NCBI GenBank assembly: GCA_033239525.1
Contig: BSYO01000020.1
Location: 13,270,546 to 13,334,545, forward strand
Direction: 5' to 3'
Length of the DNA stretch: 64,000 nt
DNA from: Nepenthes gracilis
Lineage: Eukaryota; Streptophyta; Magnoliopsida; Caryophyllales; Nepenthaceae
Positions 49,900 to 63,095 of this stretch are shown piece after piece. The notes under the pieces are model-generated. The model ran no database searches and was not told the origin of the DNA. It worked only from the letters and a program-made list of their open reading frames with translations. The position numbers and the translations under genes are program-made. Position 1 is the stretch's first letter; each line of letters opens with the position of its first letter.

Positions 49900-50870
49900 C
49901 AAGGGGTAGGGACAATCATTGATCATATGACCAAATTGGCTATGGTTAAAGCATGTTCTCATCTATTTGTAATATGGTTGTCCTATGTGAAACTTGCCAT
50001 AATTATTGCACAAGAACTTTGATTGATGTTGCTTTTCAAAGCACTTTGAATTTCAACTCTTTTCCCTCTCCTTACTATGGGATTTCGATCTCTACTGGGA
50101 TCCATCTAGTTATGAACTCTGGCCTTCTTAACTAGTATATCTTTTCTTAAGAAAAATTTCTCTCTCTAGCTCTTACTCAAAAAGTAAGGCTTGATTGAGT
50201 GATTCTCTTTAGATCTATAGTCACAACATCACCTATTGCTTTTGAATCATATTTATCCTTGAAAAATACTTTCTAACTCTTTTCATCTCATTTGTCATAA
50301 TATGTGGAGCAAAGCAAGCGAATTCAATAAATTTGGTGTTATATTCATTGCCACAATCAAGCAAATTTATCCAATTTTTGTTCTTGCAGACTCGCTGGAA
50401 AATACTTGTCTAGGAGCGCCTCTAAAATATGTTCCATTAAATCTCTTTTTTCTCCAATCCCAAAATCCTCTTTTTCATTGCCCATTATTTCTCAGCTTCT
50501 TTATCAAATTTATAGGATGCAAACTTTACATTGTCCTCCTCAAAATATTTGATCACCTCAAAAATCTTCTCGATATGATAAATCAAGATCTCAACTTTTG
50601 TAAGATTCGAATCGCCCAAAAGTTTTGGCACACATTCATTGGTAAATAATCACAGGCCATCAGAGAAATTCCCAGAATTACCAACACTAGGTCGAAATTT
50701 AGTTGCCTCTTGACCATCCAATCTAATATTGCAGCCATCCTTGCCATGATAGCAAAATATTCATTCTCTTGGTTGGAAATTGAATTACTTTGACTATCAA
50801 ACATTTTTGTACCTATCATAATACATTTCATAATTTAATTTCTCAAATTATATAAGATATTTTCCTTATG
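49900..50870 (-). pseudogene. Ty3/gypsy gag remnant with zinc knuckle
   Basis: A zinc knuckle at about 49905-49957 reads CFNHSQFGHMINDC, a CCHC motif whose second cysteine is histidine. Upstream blocks include LEALLDKYFPASLQEQKLD, typical of plant gypsy retrotrans_gag. Gag, protease and RT follow in normal order on the minus strand, with stops. Confidence 0.75.
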
Positions 50871-50887
50871 ATTTTCTCTAATGCCTC

Positions 50888-53800
50888 TTATACTATTATG
50901 TCCTTGTATATTCAAATAATCAATTAATAAATAATTAAAATATAACTAATAATTTAATAATTCCTAATAATCAGACTTAATCTCAATTAAAAGACCATAA
51001 CATGATTTTACAATAAATTCCATTAGATAGTCCGATAATATATATATATATATACAAAACCCATAATTCAAAGGCAACATCCTAACGTGATTCTAATAAA
51101 TCATACTTTTTCAACATCCTATTTTATGTGTGAACATATATCTAAAGTAGAGAATTAGTTTGATGTTTGAATGTAATTTGAGGCAATGTTCAAATGTTAG
51201 ATAGTAATTGGCCTAGTTTATAGATGTAAAAGGTCCCAATTGATTTCATGATGCCTAAGCATATATTTTTAATTGTATGATTTGTAGTAGATTTATTTAA
51301 TAATAACATAAATTTGAGTTTATTTTATACGTGTGGTTATATCTGAATACACATGACAAATTAGAAAGAATGGACCTGATATTTTAATGCCAGATGAGAT
51401 AGCATTCAAACACTAGGTAGTGGCTTGAGAGATTATATAGATTCGGGAGATCTAGATTAGTTTTCTAAATGAATAACTATGGAGTAAGTTGTTATAAAGT
51501 CTTAGTGGTAGAAAAAAATAGCCTAGTTAAGGATTAAATCTATTTTAATAGAGATTTAGACTCAGCATTTGATAGTAGTTAGGCTGCCATTTGAATGCCA
51601 AACAGGTATATCTGAGGATATTGTCATGACCACAGGCCCCAAATAGCATAAAAAATAAGTGATTAAAACATAACCCAAAACCAAGATGTGACCTTTTATC
51701 ATTATCATTAGACAAATCCAATAACATATGACAAAGCCCAAATCTACAAGTCATATTTGATGGTAGGTCCAAGATAAATCACCGGCTGCTCCACAAATAT
51801 CAAAAAGTAAGGAAAATTATTGTTGAACTAATATATAATTTATGGAATTATAAAATTTATAGTAATAGGTATGCCGGCCATTAAAAGCACAAAACTTGAT
51901 TAAAACTATTTTAAACCATAACCACTTCAAAATATCAAACACAATATAACATCTTCCTTAAATTAATCCTTTAAAAATACTCTCCTAAAGTCTAAAATCC
52001 CTACAAGTGTTATATAAGTTTTCTAATATAAAAAGTTAGTAGAAGATGACAAAGAGAGAGAGAGAGATACTAAACAAAATATATATAATTTATATATATG
52101 GATAATTATAAATAAAACATGTGAAGGGATAATAAAAATGATAGAATAGTGAATATAAAAAAAGTCAAAATGACAATATGAATATGCAAAAATCATAAAA
52201 AAATAAAAGAATTAAAGATCAATGATAATCATAAAAACAATAATCAAATATAAAAATCCAGCTATGATTATTTTTACAAAGCTAAAAGCCACATGCTATT
52301 ATTTAATTTGTGAGTCGGTTGACTACTTATTATTCCCTTACCAACCGAAAGAAATGCAATCTCTTTGAGATATACAATTTATGCCATTTTTATTTGTTGG
52401 GTTGGTTAGCATGCACACAAATGAGCACTGGTTGCAGTAGCATCTGGCACGTTATTGTATGATAAATATAAGATTCATTTATACATATATTATCATTTAT
52501 ATCCAAAAAGTTATAGAAATGTTGTGCTTACACACAAGACTACCCTCTTCTCAAAAGCTTTGTGAAGACTACTTTATGACGCAAGACAACCGCCTATAGA
52601 ATAGCTCTTTTCATTCTTGTCTAAATTGCTACTATAATAGAATTATCATGGGAAATCTTTTAAGAGAAGCATAGTCCTAATCATATGAATTAGAAAAACC
52701 TCTTTTCTGTTTCTATTTACTTAATTCATACCTTTATTTTGTGTGTTCTATGAAAGTATGCTATGAAAATGTATCAAATTTTTTGAAAAGTCACCAACAT
52801 CAATAAAATATGTATTGGAAATAATGTTAGATCAACCGCAAAAAAAGTGATCTAAAAATGGATTCGACCTAAAGAAAATGCCCTCATTCTCTTGTTTATA
52901 ATGACTTGTTGAGATTGGTAACTGGATAATAGACAACAAGTCATGTCTTTGGATCTCATTCATAAGAAAGAAGCATTTTAAAGAATATAATTGAAAACTT
53001 GAAATTGAATATTATTCCTTTCCTGAGTAGATACTAAATGTCATTTCTCTAATCCGTAGATATTTTATTCAAAATTTAAATTATAAATATTATATTAAAA
53101 TATATCCGAATATATTCAATCAAATCTTTACACTAGTTCTTATTTAATTAAGATAAGAAATTTTATATTAAAAAATAAATATATGAAATTTTCTCATATG
53201 TGAAAAATAAATTATCTTTATCAAAATTAAAGTAGAGTCTCACCAAAAACATTTGTAAAAGAGACAATGCAAAGATAATTTCTCAAAAATTTTAAAATTT
53301 TAAGATAATATGCATAAATTAATACATTATCCTTTAAAATCTCATAGAATGGAAGTAAAATTAACATTCATATAATATAATCTCAAAAAATGTATGCAAA
53401 TACTATATGCATGAACTTTTAAATAAAAAATGATAGGAGTGTTTTTTTTTCAAATTTTAGCTACAAAGAAAGAAATAAGTTTAGTGGTATTTTCCTTAGC
53501 TCATTTACCAAAAATTTGCTCAAAATTACTTCAAATTTACTTGCTCATTCTTCATGTTCTCTTTCTCTCTCCTTTCTCAAAATTCACGAGAAAATATATA
53601 AAATAATGACAAAATGTTGTTAAATAGCAAATTGGTATATATGCACCTATTATTATGCAAGTCAGGTGTGAACACTAATTTTAACTTATGCACAAGTAAT
53701 TCTCAGATGTTGAAATAGTAGAATAGATGCACTTGCAAATCCATCATATGCACATCAAGTGAGTCGATGCTATCTCAAACATACTTATACATGACTCATA

Positions 53801-53929
53801 CCCATCAATCATACTCCTAATCTACTCCATAATTAATTTTTTAACTAGACCAAAACCTTTTCTTAAAATTTTTACTTAATCAAATTAATTACTAACATCT
53901 TAAATCATATTTGATATTCGAGTATTACA
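50888..53929 (-). repeat. 5' LTR of the 48060-50870 gypsy element
   Basis: The right end CGAGTATTACA reads TGTAATACTCG on the minus strand. The left end adjoins a decayed primer binding site (about 50875-50886) whose following bases (GAGAAAATCATAA) match the one at 45060. A CT-rich tract lies at 53540-53580. About 3.0 kb, non-coding. The ORF at 51545-51772 is not a gene. Confidence 0.55.
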
Positions 53930-55263
53930 GAAAAAGCTTAAATTATAGGTTTTGAAACTTATGGTTGTGATTCTTGATTGATGTCGAATCTAAGAGGATA
54001 AGACCTTAGTAAGAGATGACCATGTTGGGATACTTTGGTACCTATGTTGATTCTTCAGTTTTCTTATTCCTTGATTTGTTGTTGTTATCATTTGATTGGT
54101 GTGAGGACACTCTATTAGCATTTCAAGACTAAGTGAAGGAGAGTATGAAGACTATATGGTATCTATGCAAATAATAGTCCATGAGACCTAAGAGTGGTTT
54201 ACACTTTTCAGATAACTAAACAATTTTTGGTGGTTGAGGTCATTAATTTTCATTTGGGATTATTGTAGCATTGTGACCATTATACAATGTGGTGTCTAGA
54301 ACATCACAACGAGGGTCATTAAAGATGGTACAAAATGTTGCAAGTATAGCTTCTAAGTAGATTGTAAGGATAGTTGTATACCATGGGTACAAGAGATCAC
54401 AAGATGAATATCCATCCAATAAGAATGTAAATAGATCGACCTTTGCATTGTAGTGGCAATTTAAGAATTATGAAGATTGCTGCTTTCTTATACTATATTA
54501 CGGTCTCAAAATGAGTTAATTTTTTAAAAAATTCAATGAAAAGTCTTAATATTTAGAATACTTTAAGGCCTCGTAATGTATATTGGGATTCATTAGAATC
54601 AAATAAATATATTTTGAGATACTAAGATCATTACTGAGTCAATGTTGTGAATGCTATTTATTTATATTATTTAATTAGTTTGACATTATTATTTATTTAT
54701 TTATATTATTGATTATTATTTATATGGAAATCATATTGCTATTTTAATTATCATATTTTCTTTGATTCATATGGTTTTAATAGTTACCTTGTTGAATATT
54801 CTAGAATCTTTAAATAATTTTGTGTTATTCATTGCATTTGAAGGCAATCTCTTAAAAGTTCATGTTAACTATAAATCATAAACATTTTTTTGTTGATTCA
54901 TTCAATAATCCTTAATGCATGATGATTATATGTATGTTATATCACTCCATTTTCTTCACGCGTTAAGTTTTGATTCATGAATTTTATTTGTGCATTAATA
55001 TCAAAGAAGAGTAAAAAATAATTGTCATGTAAATAGTTATGGCATGTAACTGGGCTCTTTTGTGCTTGGGATATATCATGACCTAGCCGTCGTGCTCCTA
55101 GACCTTTTTGTTCACCTGGGCCATTTTTTATGAGAATGTATGGGCTACCCAACTTCTTCTTGCACTTTTCATGTAGTACTGATTGAGATGTAGCAGCTGG
55201 ACACCACAAGGAGTTGCAATTGATATATATATATATATATATAAAATTTTTAGTGTACTTTTA
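53930..55263. other. Unassigned region downstream of gene 2
   Basis: A minus-strand open stretch at 54937-55209 (MWCPAATSQSVLHEK start) is GC-richer than its surroundings but I recognise no domain. 53930-54530 looks like an old retroelement interior but nothing is certain. (AT)n microsatellite at 55223-55243. Confidence 0.35.
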
Positions 55264-55463
55264 CATGAAGCAGTCGATATATAGCACATAACAATAGCTA
55301 GTTGACATGTAGAAAGGTTCCATATAATATATATTGGTGGTGAGATAGAACTCCAACATACAACAAATTAGAACATATATAGTTGAAATGGCCAAAGTGT
55401 AGTGGCATCTTACATGGAATGATACTAATTAGGTAATTATCAATCAATTTGGGTTTCTCAATT

Positions 55464-57045
55464 TTATATTCTCATGTGATCAAGAAATGACTTTCCATCG
55501 AGCTCACGTGAGAAGTAGCTAGTGTAGTAATCTGTAACCGTCAAAGTTTTGAATAGAGCTGGAGTTTCTGGAGTGATGAGACTAGGTGCTGGACCCACTT
55601 TTCCATCCAATTTTGTACTATGAAAAGTCGCAATTGACAGCCTCTCTTTTTCTGAATTGGCAACTACCCGATGCTCAATGCTAGGGTAAGCTCCATTTGT
55701 TATAATCTGAGACATTGTATTTGTAAAATATTATAAGCTCAAGTAGGTATTTGATATCCAAATCTTAAATGAGATTAATAACATGTATGCATATAATAAT
55801 ATTTACCTCCAAAATGTCACCAATGTTAACTATGAAGGCATTTTTAAGGGGTTTAACTGGAACCCATTTGCCATCTTTCCTTATCTGAAGGCCTTCTGTC
55901 TCATTGGCTTGGAGAAGAATTGTCAGTCCAGTGGCATCAGAGTGTGCAGATAGGCCCATGACCTTGTCTGGTTGGGGACAAGGTGGGTAATAGCTCATCC
56001 TCATCTCTTGCTTTCCTTCCTCAAATGAAACTTTCATATCATTTGAGTCCATCTTTAAAGCTTTTGCCATATAATAAAATAACTTCATTGCGAGTTTTTG
56101 CAATTCTGATGAATAGATTTCAAGAGTATCCCTACATAATAAAAGGAAAATATACGTTTAATTCTAATAATATCACTCATAGTTAAATTAATTTTTGATC
56201 CATTAAGTCGTACAACACTAAAAAATAAACCTATAATAATTTTAATAATTTTAAATGTCTTAATATAAAAGTAAAGTTCCTTTACGGAGATTTAATGGCA
56301 ACAAATTTCATACCATAGAATTGAAAATAACTTTTGGTACATCTAACTTATGTGAAATTTATTAATATAGAAAATATCATATATTATACTATTATTATAT
56401 TTAGAAAGGAAAATAGAGGAGAACCTGAATGAGAGAGGAAACTTGGGCAACAAGTGGGGTTTCCTCATGTGAGTAGGAAGGGTTACCATATAAAGTAAAT
56501 CTGCCCAATCAAGCTTTTGTTCTTCCGACATAATAAAGAGTTGACCTAATCCTTCTAGGTCTCCAGGAAGTTGTCGATACTTGTTCTTTTCTTCCAATGG
56601 CAGATTGAAGAAATCTTCAAATTCTTTCTTGATCTTTTCTACTAATGAATTTGCTACTCCATGATTTATCAACTGCAAAATGTGAATTGAAGATATGAAA
56701 AATCTGAAAATGTAATATTACTTGACGTAACTATGGTTTATATATAGGATTGATAAAAGTAGATGATACAGCTAACATCACTTAATAATGAGAACAAGTA
56801 TAAACCTGAAAGAAACCCCATTCTTTGCAAACTTGATGCATCTTCTCCAATTCGGAATCCATAGAATCTGGCAAAGCTAAACGCTCCATGTCGATGAAGG
56901 GCAGCTGGGGAGAAGAATCGACGCCATCAGAAACGAAAGGAGGCTCTTCGAGATCAGTCCGAACGTATCTCTCTGGAACTTTGGCCATCTTCTCCTTGGC
57001 CAGCTCCTGGACGTTCGGCACCACAAGAGACGCTCCACTCACCAT
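55464..57045 (-). CDS. 2-oxoglutarate/Fe(II)-dependent dioxygenase, SRG1/S-norcoclaurine synthase 1-like (gene 2)
   Basis: Four minus-strand coding exons: 57045-56806, 56672-56425, 56131-55807 and 55706-55464. The introns are 133, 293 and 100 bp, all GT-AG. Exon lengths and phases are identical to gene 1, giving 351 residues. The start MVSGASLVVP was preferred over an in-frame upstream ATG at 57138, because the TATA box at 57142-57149 would put the transcript start downstream of that ATG. Iron ligands H226, D228 and H283 and the RLS pair R293/S295 are present. The segment after DWADLL reads YMVTLPTHMRKP, the usual form in this family as I know it. No frameshift or lost key residue is seen. 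The role is oxidation of a small specialised metabolite in the cytosol (family inference); the actual substrate is unknown. Confidence 0.94.
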
Positions 57046-57141
57046 CTCTACTGTGTCTGCTGTTATTTCAATACGAACAGAGAACACCAAGGCTTTGTGT
57101 TTGTTGGTTTTTCTCTGCTTTCCGCCATGCCTGGGCACCCA

Positions 57142-57149
57142 TATTTATA
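57142..57149 (-). promoter_or_regulatory. TATA box of dioxygenase gene 2
   Basis: TATAAATA on the minus strand, preceded by CAGATGC. It lies about 97 bp upstream of the chosen ATG at 57045, implying a 5' leader of roughly 65-70 nt. It lies only 4 bp from the in-frame ATG at 57138, which argues against that ATG being transcribed. Confidence 0.7.
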
Positions 57150-57260
57150 GCATCTGTAAAACGTCATATTCTTTTTCTAATTGATCAAAATAATGAAATT
57201 ATGAGTTATCTATAAATATCATTATTATTATTATTATGATTTTGATTATGAATTCAGCTT

Positions 57261-57389
57261 GTCAACAGTCAAATTAGGGATGCTATGTCACAGATAGTTA
57301 TTCAGTACAACAAAATTGACAAGTCAATAATCAAAATGTTGCTAGCAGCTATCAAGATGTGCGCAGTACGTCATAAATAGAATAGTCAA
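57261..57389. promoter_or_regulatory. W-box-rich promoter segment of gene 2
   Basis: Five W-box cores on either strand: GTCAA at 57261-57265, 57268-57272, 57323-57327 and 57385-57389, and TTGAC at 57316-57320. They lie 110-250 bp upstream of the TATA box. The spacing differs from gene 1 but the enrichment is shared. That WRKY factors act here is an inference. Confidence 0.45.
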
Positions 57390-57547
57390 ATTATGCCGAA
57401 TACTAGTCGATCGTTATACGAAAGAATAATGCTAAGTATATCACAGATTTATAACATATTTATAATCTGTTTTCTACATGTATTATCGTTTAAATTTTTT
57501 TATTTATCTTTCAAACCCTAAGGGGCCGTCGGTAAAGAGATTTATAC

Positions 57548-58930
57548 TGTAAAAACCCCTGAATTATATTTATTTTGAAAAAAGTTTCCGACGTGAACTA
57601 TAAAAATTAGGATTCTAAAACCGAATAAAATATAAAATATAAATATGCTCAGCTTTGAAAAGTCAAAAAAAATTGTGTAGAAGTAATTTGTTGATAGCTC
57701 AAGGAAGGAATTGATATATGCAATAATAATAGCAATAAGTATTACTTGTATATAGTTGTATATTTATATTTAAATTATTTGTGACAAAAATATCAAAAAG
57801 CAAACAAATTTTAATAGATAGTTGAGTCATAATTATCAATAAATATATTTAGCATGATTAATGAAAAATTAGTGACTTTTAGAATAAACTTTAATTCTAC
57901 TATTAATATATTTATATTTAATTTTATCATTTTTGTTTGTGAAAAACAGGTAGATTAATTTATCGTACTAACAATGCTTGTGCATTGTTGATGGGCATTT
58001 ATACATGCATGTATTTTGTGCCCATGCATGATGTGCACGACTAGCATTCCCAAGCAAATTTAGCCATTTAAGGTATTTTTCTTTGTGTTTTGGGATCATT
58101 GATGTTGAGAACTCAATAGAAAAGAAAGAAAGAAAGAAAGAAGAAAAAGAGATAGAAATGGAAAGAAATTGATCTCATGGCTATATCGGGTAAGATTTTG
58201 ATAATATTTTAGTTAAAATAAGTATATTTAAACTAATTTTTTTATTTTTTATTAAAATTATTAAATTATTTTTTTCATATTTGTATACATGTAATCCGTT
58301 TCTATTTATTTTTACTGATTTTTAGTATACATGTTAATTTAACTCTCATTATGAGATTTATAGTTTTGTAACTATATTTATGAAATTTGTCAATAAATTT
58401 TAAAATCATTAGACATTTATTCTTGCATGTCATTTTATTCAAGTATTTAACAAAATACTTTACTTTAAATTTATAAAAGATTATTTATTTATTAAAATTA
58501 AAAATTTATGTACTTATTATTTATTGTAGAATTTTTTTAACTAGATAAGAATACTAAATATGTTTGAATATACTTGAAGGTATAAAAATAAGAACTTGTA
58601 CAATAAAATCTAATTAGAATTTATATCAGAAATAAATTAAGATACATACTAATATTTAATTCATAGAGTCAGATTTAGCAAGAATTAACGTTTAGTAAAT
58701 GGGTTTGGAGCCTTTAACCCTTCAAAATTGGAGTTTATTTAATTTCTTTTAGCTTCACTTGTCCCATCACAATTAAATAGATGAGATTTTTCATTAAAAA
58801 ATTAAAGTAGTCTTTCCTTTTTAAAGAAAATAATATAGGATGGCTATAATTAAAAATGAATAATCAACCCAGTTTTTGGACGGATAAACTCCTTGAAAGC
58901 TTAGTAATGGTGATGAAGGCTAAATAATAA
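57548..58930 (+). repeat. Gypsy-type LTR, same subfamily as 1-1100
   Basis: Begins TGTAAAAACCCCTG. Contains an (AAAG)n purine tract (58119-58143) and GAAAAAGAGATAGAA followed by a donor-like GGTAAGAT and AATAAGTATATTTAA, as in the first 400 bases of the window. It stands 500 bp upstream of gene 2. Right edge uncertain. Confidence 0.5.
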
Positions 58931-60306
58931 TGCAATACCCGATTATCATTTGATTTATTTTGCTACTATATTTTAATTTGGATAAATTAAATATATTAAA
59001 AATAATTATATATTATAAAATTTTAAAAGACTTCAGAGTAGTAGACTGGCACCTAAGCGCAGAAAGGCATGGGGATGACGCTCAAAGGCGGTTGAGGCAA
59101 CATTCGGGCGCCGAATGCCATGGGCTAGTACTTAAGCACCAAGAGGCTATTTCAACAGCAGTAATGCACTATTTGGGCATTCGCATGGGAGAAGAAAGAG
59201 AGAAAAGTGAGAAAGAAAAAAATTATAGATTTGAGTATCCTTTTATCAGATCTACTTAGTTGGAGGTTGAGGTAATTATCCTTACGCGCTATCCTTGATC
59301 TGTTTTCGTATTTGATAAATTTTGTTTATATTTTGAGGTTTTAATATTTATGTATATTATTTTTATTTATCTTATTTATTTTCTTCGTACATATATGTTA
59401 CTTTTGCTGATCGTTTAGAGATTTTGTTTCAAATTTATAAATACTTGACAGTTTTGTATATTTTATTAAAAAAATAGATAAATATTTGAGATAATATATT
59501 TACATATCAATATATTCGTATGAAAATAGTCATTAAAACCTATATGAGCCGTACATTAGTATACATTATTGCTACCTAGGACTCAGGATCTCTACTTTTG
59601 TGATTCAATTTAATATGTGACCCTCTCCCAATGGGAAGACCTTTGTGGTCCTTTCTCGACGAAGAAAGTTTTGTGACTCCCTTTTCTACTAGTCGAAAAA
59701 TGCTTTGCTATGTAGATGACCTTCCCTGTTTGTACTTTAACAAGAACCATCCTAAAGTAGTAAATAAAACTAATATATTTGAACGTCTTGATATATCATA
59801 TTCAACTTGAGGATTACACTCAATATTGTGGGTAGTAAAATATGATGAGCATATTTTTTTATCTATAGAAAAGCGTATATAGACGGCCCTACCTATAGAA
59901 CTAAATAGTGATTAATATGGTTTAAGGTTATTAATAGTATATGTAACAATTCTTCAAATTAGTCTCTTCATCTTTGATTCTTTAATTTCGCATATGGTTT
60001 GTGTTTTGATGTGATTTTTGCATTTGTTTGTATTTGAACTTCGTTTGAGATTTGTAGGTTTGCCAATAAATAAAATTTAGTCAGTCACGTATATTTTGAT
60101 ACGTAATTTCATTCTGGAACATTTTTCGTTATTTTATGATTTTTTATGAATTTTATTTTATTCAATTTATATTTTTTTGATGTTAATTATATTTCGTTTA
60201 GTATATGTTTCATTTGAACTTTTATTTTATCACGCTCGAGTTTAAAATTTATTAATTATTATTATATTATTTTAAAATTTTAATTTTTATAAATTATAAT
60301 TATTTA
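58931..60306 (+). repeat. Gypsy-type LTR B, copy 3
   Basis: Starts TGCAATACCCG, directly after the previous LTR fragment. GC-richer block (59040-59170), purine tract (59190-59225), then sequence parallel to 37915-38600. Interrupted at 60306 by a solo copia LTR. Confidence 0.6.
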
Positions 60307-61047
60307 TGTTAGAGACATTTATCTATTGGTATATTGAAAGATATCTTATTGTATTGTTTGTAGGGTCTTCGGGTTTAAGTCCTTTTTGTCTTCCTCATCC
60401 TGCTAACGCTCGAGCCCGTAGGGTGCCCGGTTTATTATCACTAAGAGCCAAAATCAGGGTCACCCGCCTGCCGCCGCCCTACAATCCATTGTACCATGGG
60501 GATTCAATCGCGTTTACAGCTCAAAAAATATGACCTTATTTTATAAACGTCACAACCTCAGTTGACATTTTATGGATCCATTAAATTTTTACATGCTCCA
60601 TTGATTTAGCTTTCTTAAGAAAACCAAAAGACATAACTTTAATCTTCATGTTCTAGAGAGTTTTCTCACCATTTTTTTCTTTCCAAACCTTCCATCCTTC
60701 TGAGACGTTGGTTCAAGAAGGAGATCCGATTGTGGTTGGCAATTCAAAACGAGAGAGGAAGATTGACGTGAAGACCGGAAGGTGTCCGATTTATATCGCG
60801 GGTGATGACGGGACCAAAATATTATAAAAGTTGATTTTATAATAATTTTTCCACGATATAAGCCCGAGTGTTTTCTTGATAATAGTATGAAAATAACCAA
60901 AAATCGCTTTCTTTATTTTATTACTTAAAATTATTTGTAGAGCAAAATCTTAGGATCATTAAATATCAATATTGAATATTTATTTATTTTTTTTTATTTT
61001 TATTTCCAAATTTGATTGTTCACGTTAGCACAAAACGTGCTTTTTCA
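60307..61047 (+). mobile_element. Copia family A solo LTR, copy 5, internally shortened
   Basis: Starts TGTTAGAGAC, ends GTGCTTTTTCA, with a perfect target duplication ATTTA (60302-60306 and 61048-61052). At 741 bp it is about 300 bp shorter than its relatives. The palindrome array is reduced to one CGCTCGAGCC (60408) and the TATA segment is not recognisable. Confidence 0.9.
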
Positions 61048-61052
61048 ATTTA

Positions 61053-62640
61053 GATTTACTTTGACTTAAGTTCGTGAGAAATAAATATAGAGAAGAGGGA
61101 AGGAGAGGTAGAAAAAGGTAGTAATATTAAAATTGTTCAAGTGGGGTGGAGCTTTTTAAATTGTTAACCAGCAATTATTTATGATAAAGGTATGATTTTA
61201 ATTTAAAAAGACTTATCTATTATCAAAATGATATCATTTTTATATTTAAAAAAAAATTAAAATGACATTATTTTAAAACTTCAAAAAAAATAAAAAAATA
61301 ATAATTTCTTCAGCAGTGTAGTCAGTAACCATGCTAATGCTGATACTGCCAAAGTGCTTCCTTTTATATCAAAAAAGTAATTCCGAAACTGGTATAAAAA
61401 ATTATCAATCATCTTCTTACCATGACAATACTAATACCGATACCTATAATCCCATGAATACTATCGCTTTTTTGACACCTCTATTATAATACAATAGTTA
61501 TGGCTACTATTCACTATTATTAAAAATCAACCATATAGACCCTACATATTGCCATTATAATAACGAGCTATTATTGATTTGTGTGTATAACGTGTTAACA
61601 AAGAGTTTAAAATGCATTAAAGGTGAAATAATAAAAAATATCGTAAGTGTTACATCTCAATTATTAAACGAATTTAATTAATCAACTAATTATTATATAT
61701 TTTTAGTATATAATTGATACAAACGGTTGCTTCAAAACTTGTTTGTCTGAAAATGGTAGATCAATTCAGACGGCACGACTTGAAAACTGATTTTGAAAAT
61801 AAGTTTGAATAGCTACTCTGAAAGAGTCACCATAATATTTTATTTTTAATTTGTTTTTAATGCTGTATTCTTCTTATTTTAATAGTTTATTTTAAAATTA
61901 ATGATTATAATATGTTTTTATTTAAAATAACTGATTTTACTTCTTTTTTAATTTTTAAGTTATTAAATTGTGATTATTTATTTAAAAATAATTGATCAAA
62001 ATAGAGATAGCAACTTTTCCATCTCTACGATAGATGGAGATCCACTGAATCTTACATTAATACATAAGTTAATATAAAAAAATTAAAATTATAAAAAAAA
62101 TCAAAATATATATTTATTTTCAAAAATTTTATATCATATGCAAATTAGATAGTAGTGATATGATATTAGATTTTGGGGTCACCCTGTTGTAAGTTTTACT
62201 TTTATTAAACCGATCATTCAAAATTTTACTCAAATTCAGTGTAAGGACTAGCGTCACATCGGAGAAAGACTGCAATGACACTGGGAAAAAGCACCTGATA
62301 GGTCGCTTGTGTGCCAATTGTCCTCAACATTTGAATTTCAACCAAAGGTGTAAAATTCGTAAAGTTTTTTGTCATGATTTGAGATCATTTCAACAAAAGA
62401 GATACCATATGAATAAAAAAGAGAGAAGAGGAAAATATTTAATATTTGATTAAGATCTGATTTAAATTTTATTTTTTGTCAAATTTAAATACGTTATTTT
62501 GATCTTAATTATAAGACATATTACCATTTGATTACTTGATTAATAGTGTTTTTCACTTATGGGTTTTTCCGCATATTAGATTGTATATATATATATAAAG
62601 CATTGATTAATAATCCTCACTAGGATTGAAAAGATCTCTC
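61053..62640. other. AT-rich unassigned region
   Basis: Contains a short purine-rich stretch (61080-61125). No ORF of note; the minus-strand frame at 62129-62317 is not recognised. Nothing further seen. Confidence 0.4.
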
Positions 62641-63095
62641 CTGTTGTTCAGCTTCTGTGAACCTTCTTTCTTCTTCCTCATCCTGCAGCCGTAGGTTTAT
62701 CATCATAAGTTTATCAAAATCCTACAATCCATTGTACCATGGGGATTCAATCATACAGAAAAATATGACAAATTTTATATAATTTCTGTTTTATAAATTT
62801 ATTTTTACAATGTTTTTATAATTTATACTTTGTGAAAATTGTGACAAATCCACCATACTTGTATGTTATCAACACATACATGATTTCAAAAAGTCATAAA
62901 AGCTTAAAAAATAAATAAAAGCCAGAGTTTATATCATGTGATACCAAAATATTATAAAATTGCTAAATAATTTTACACGATATAAAGTTGATAATAGTAT
63001 GAAAATAAGCAAGACATTAAAACATAAAGTTTGAGAGCAAAATTAGGATCATCCAAATATTAATTTTTTTTTATTATTTCCAATATGAAATTATA
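62640..63095 (+). repeat. Decayed copia family A LTR relic, copy 6
   Basis: Shares with copy 5 the diagnostic ATTGTACCATGGGGATTCAA and the later blocks ACCAAAATATTATAAAA, GATAATAGTATGAAAATAA and TAGGATCAT, in order. It lacks the GC-rich pieces between them and both ends. Confidence 0.65.

Noticed and set aside
54937..55209. 90-codon minus-strand ORF close to gene 2
   Set aside because: No recognised domain, no splice partner, and no homologous ORF beside gene 1.
57045..57138. In-frame upstream ATG of gene 2 that would add 31 residues
   Set aside because: It lies 4 bp below the TATA box, so it should not be in the transcript; the added residues have no counterpart in gene 1 or in the family.
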